The position numbers and the translations under genes are program-made. Shown piece after piece: positions 5,104 to 6,363 of a DNA stretch of 6,363 nt. Every line of letters starts with the position of its first letter. The first letter of the stretch is position 1. The stretch is from JBBRYK01 sp038237665. GTDB lineage: Bacteria; Actinomycetota; Thermoleophilia; Gaiellales; Gaiellaceae. The DNA lies in the NCBI GenBank assembly GCA_038237665.1, contig JBBRYK010000115.1, positions 1 to 6,363 of the forward strand. Direction: 5' to 3'. Below the pieces are notes generated by a model, which was not told where the DNA came from, ran no database searches, and saw only the letters and a list, made by a program, of their open reading frames with translations.

Positions 5104-5230
5104 CCCGAAGCGCCGAAACACCCCAGCCCCCCACCCAAGGGTGGGGTCACTTCCCTCCTCCCTCGGCGATCGACGCTACCCGAGAAAACGCGCCGCGTCT
5201 GTGCCAACCCGGTAACGACTTCCGCGCAGC
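5104..5230 (+). other. Intergenic region between the FAHD-type and M24 genes
   Basis: I see no gene in these 127 bases. They hold a strong GC hairpin near the left side (separate entry), a pyrimidine-rich stretch (5147-5169) and a small palindrome ACGCG-C-CGCGT at 5188-5198. No confident -35/-10 pair is visible for the M24 gene, although the spacing would allow one. An in-frame TAA at 5213-5215 sets the left limit of the M24 reading frame. Confidence 0.6.
5129..5146 (+). terminator. Candidate terminator hairpin after the five-gene operon
   Basis: CCCCACCC (5129-5136), a two-base AA turn, and GGGTGGGG (5139-5146) form a perfect 8-bp GC-rich stem; opening the innermost pair gives a 7-bp stem with a CAAG loop. 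It begins 26 bases after the FAHD-type stop. No run of T follows (the sequence continues TCACTTCCCTCC), so it is not a textbook intrinsic terminator; U-poor hairpin terminators are reported in high-GC actinobacteria. It could equally protect the mRNA end or attenuate read-through into the M24 gene. Confidence 0.45.
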
Positions 5231-6363
5231 GTGAGCTGGCCGAGAGACGACGCAAAGCTCGAGCGCGTCCGCGCGCTCATGGCCGAAGAGGACCTGGACG
5301 CGCTGGTCGTCCGCGCCCCCGACAACGTCCTCTACCTGACCAACTTCTGGGGCATGAAGGGCTACGACGCCGTCGTCTTCCCGCGCGAGGGCGAGCCCAC
5401 GCTGATCGCGCTCGAGCCGAGCAAAGAAGACGCCGAGCGCCAAGCCTGGACCGAAAACCTCCGCCTCTTCGCCGGCTACGACGAGCGCGACCCACGCCCG
5501 CCGCCGCTCCGCGCCCTCGAGCTAGCGCGAGAGGTCGCCAAGCCCTACCAAAGAGTCGGCCTCGAGCTGAGCCTCGGCACGCAGGCCGCCGACCGGATGG
5601 TCGGCGAGCCCACCACCTTCCCCAAGGCCTGGTTCGACGCCTTCCCCGACGCCGCCGACGCGGCGCCCCTCCTCGCCCGCGCGCGCGCGATCAAGACCAA
5701 GCAGGAGATCGAGCGGATCCGGCTCGCCAACGAGCTCGCCGCCGAGGCCATGGAGCACACGAAGCAGAACCTGCGTCCGGGCATGACCGAGGCCGAGGCG
5801 GCCGCCCTGTGGCAGGGCTACGTCCACGGCCGCGGCACGGGCTGGCGCGACGGGAAGGTCGAGCTCGCCCTCCCGTTCTCGCTCGTGTGGTCGGGCTCCG
5901 GCATCCGCACCTTCACTGCCACGGGCTCCCGCCCCATCCAGCAGACCGAGCCGACCCTCTTCGAGATCTGGGTCTGCGTCGACGGCTACTGGGCAGACCA
6001 CACGAAGAACGTCTGCCCGGGCGAGCTCGATGCGCGATACGACAAGCTCCTCGACCAGCTCCTGGCCGTCTACCAAGCAGCGATCGATCACTGCAAACCA
6101 GGCGCCTCTCTCCCCGAACTGGACAGGCTGATCCGAGACGCCATCGCGGAAGCCGGCTACCCGGGCCAGCCCTCCCACCCCATCTGTCACGGCGTCGGCG
6201 CCCGCGCCCACGAGCCGCCCTACGCGCACCAGGCCGGGACAGGCACGATCGAGGAGAACATGGTGCTCGCGATCGAACCCGGCATCTACTGGCCCGAAGG
6301 CGGCGGCCTCCGTGTCGAGGACAACTTCCTGATCACCGCCGACGGCGCCGAGCAGCTCTCCCC
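5231..6363 (+). CDS. M24-family metallopeptidase (Xaa-Pro aminopeptidase/creatinase-like), 3' truncated by window edge
   Basis: The frame runs open from GTG 5231 to the window end (377 codons plus two bases) with no stop, so the C-terminus is missing. Residues about 8-130 are a creatinase-type N-terminal domain (KLERVRALMAEEDLDALVV, then NVLYLTNFWG); residues from about 153 form the pita-bread catalytic domain, starting at IKTKQEIERIRLANELA. Metal-binding positions are D256 in WADHTKNV, H320 in CHGVGARAHEPP, E349 in LAIEPGIY and E363 in GLRVEDNFLIT. The first ligand, normally Asp in an LIDAG motif, is Glu245 (LFEIW), and the substrate His usually before it appears to be Thr229. Such enzymes cleave Xaa-Pro peptides or, like creatinase, other C-N bonds. 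GTG 5231 is the first start after an in-frame TAA; ATG 5279 would cut into the N-terminal domain. No good ribosome site precedes it. It may belong with the operon upstream or start a new one. Confidence 0.88.
   Translation, partial: MSWPRDDAKLERVRALMAEEDLDALVVRAPDNVLYLTNFWGMKGYDAVVFPREGEPTLIALEPSKEDAERQAWTENLRLFAGYDERDPRPPPLRALELAREVAKPYQRVGLELSLGTQAADRMVGEPTTFPKAWFDAFPDAADAAPLLARARAIKTKQEIERIRLANELAAEAMEHTKQNLRPGMTEAEAAALWQGYVHGRGTGWRDGKVELALPFSLVWSGSGIRTFTATGSRPIQQTEPTLFEIWVCVDGYWADHTKNVCPGELDARYDKLLDQLLAVYQAAIDHCKPGASLPELDRLIRDAIAEAGYPGQPSHPICHGVGARAHEPPYAHQAGTGTIEENMVLAIEPGIYWPEGGGLRVEDNFLITADGAEQLS

Noticed and set aside
5188..5198. ACGCG-C-CGCGT palindrome as an operator for the M24 gene
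   Set aside because: Short and made only of common GC-rich words; no second copy or promoter nearby supports it.
1..6363. tRNA, rRNA, CRISPR arrays, insertion sequences or attachment sites
   Set aside because: I looked on both strands and saw no cloverleaf-like arms, no regularly spaced direct repeats, no transposase or integrase fragment and no terminal inverted repeats.

Overview
The window is very GC-rich, with G or C at nearly every third codon position, densely packed, and every gene I can support lies on the + strand. A luciferase-like oxidoreductase of the F420/FMN type, GTG starts, 4-base stop/start overlaps and a complete lack of IS elements, tRNA or rRNA suggest a chromosomal segment of a high-GC actinobacterium, perhaps a soil Thermoleophilia-type lineage. 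That placement is inference from style and gene content only.

Layout. Bases 1-508 are the C-terminal 168 residues of a true fumarylacetoacetase (last step of tyrosine/homogentisate breakdown), cut by the window edge. Bases 509-586 hold a compact promoter/operator with repeated ATGGCC/GGCCAT half-sites. Bases 587-1146 are a type II toxin-antitoxin pair: a ribbon-helix-helix antitoxin and a MazF/PemK-like toxin joined by a GTGA overlap. Bases 1172-5103 are five genes each joined to the next by a 4-base ATGA or GTGA overlap: a luciferase-like (LLM) oxidoreductase, an M20-family metallohydrolase homologue, a PrxQ/BCP-like peroxiredoxin, a YCII-domain protein and a fumarylacetoacetate-hydrolase-family (FAHD-type) enzyme. 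Bases 5104-5230 are intergenic, with an 8-bp-stem hairpin that could end the operon. From 5231 to the right edge runs a GTG-started M24 (Xaa-Pro aminopeptidase/creatinase-like) metallopeptidase, cut off before its stop.

How the genes may work together. The five-gene run looks like one translationally coupled catabolic unit: a flavin- or F420-dependent oxidoreductase acts on a substrate, an amidohydrolase-fold protein and an FAHD-type C-C hydrolase/decarboxylase/isomerase process products, a YCII protein (a ferredoxin-like fold shared with muconolactone isomerase-type enzymes) may isomerise or eliminate, and the peroxiredoxin may remove peroxide. The substrate cannot be read from sequence. The M24 protein could belong to the same pathway. 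Only 25 bases separate the toxin stop from the preferred oxidoreductase start, so this operon may be transcribed from the autoregulated toxin-antitoxin promoter.

The points most worth a second look are the M20 homologue, which lacks three of the usual active-site residues; a short patch of foreign-looking codons with a perfect 8-bp-arm inverted repeat inside that gene; the TA operator array; and the possible TA control of a metabolic operon.
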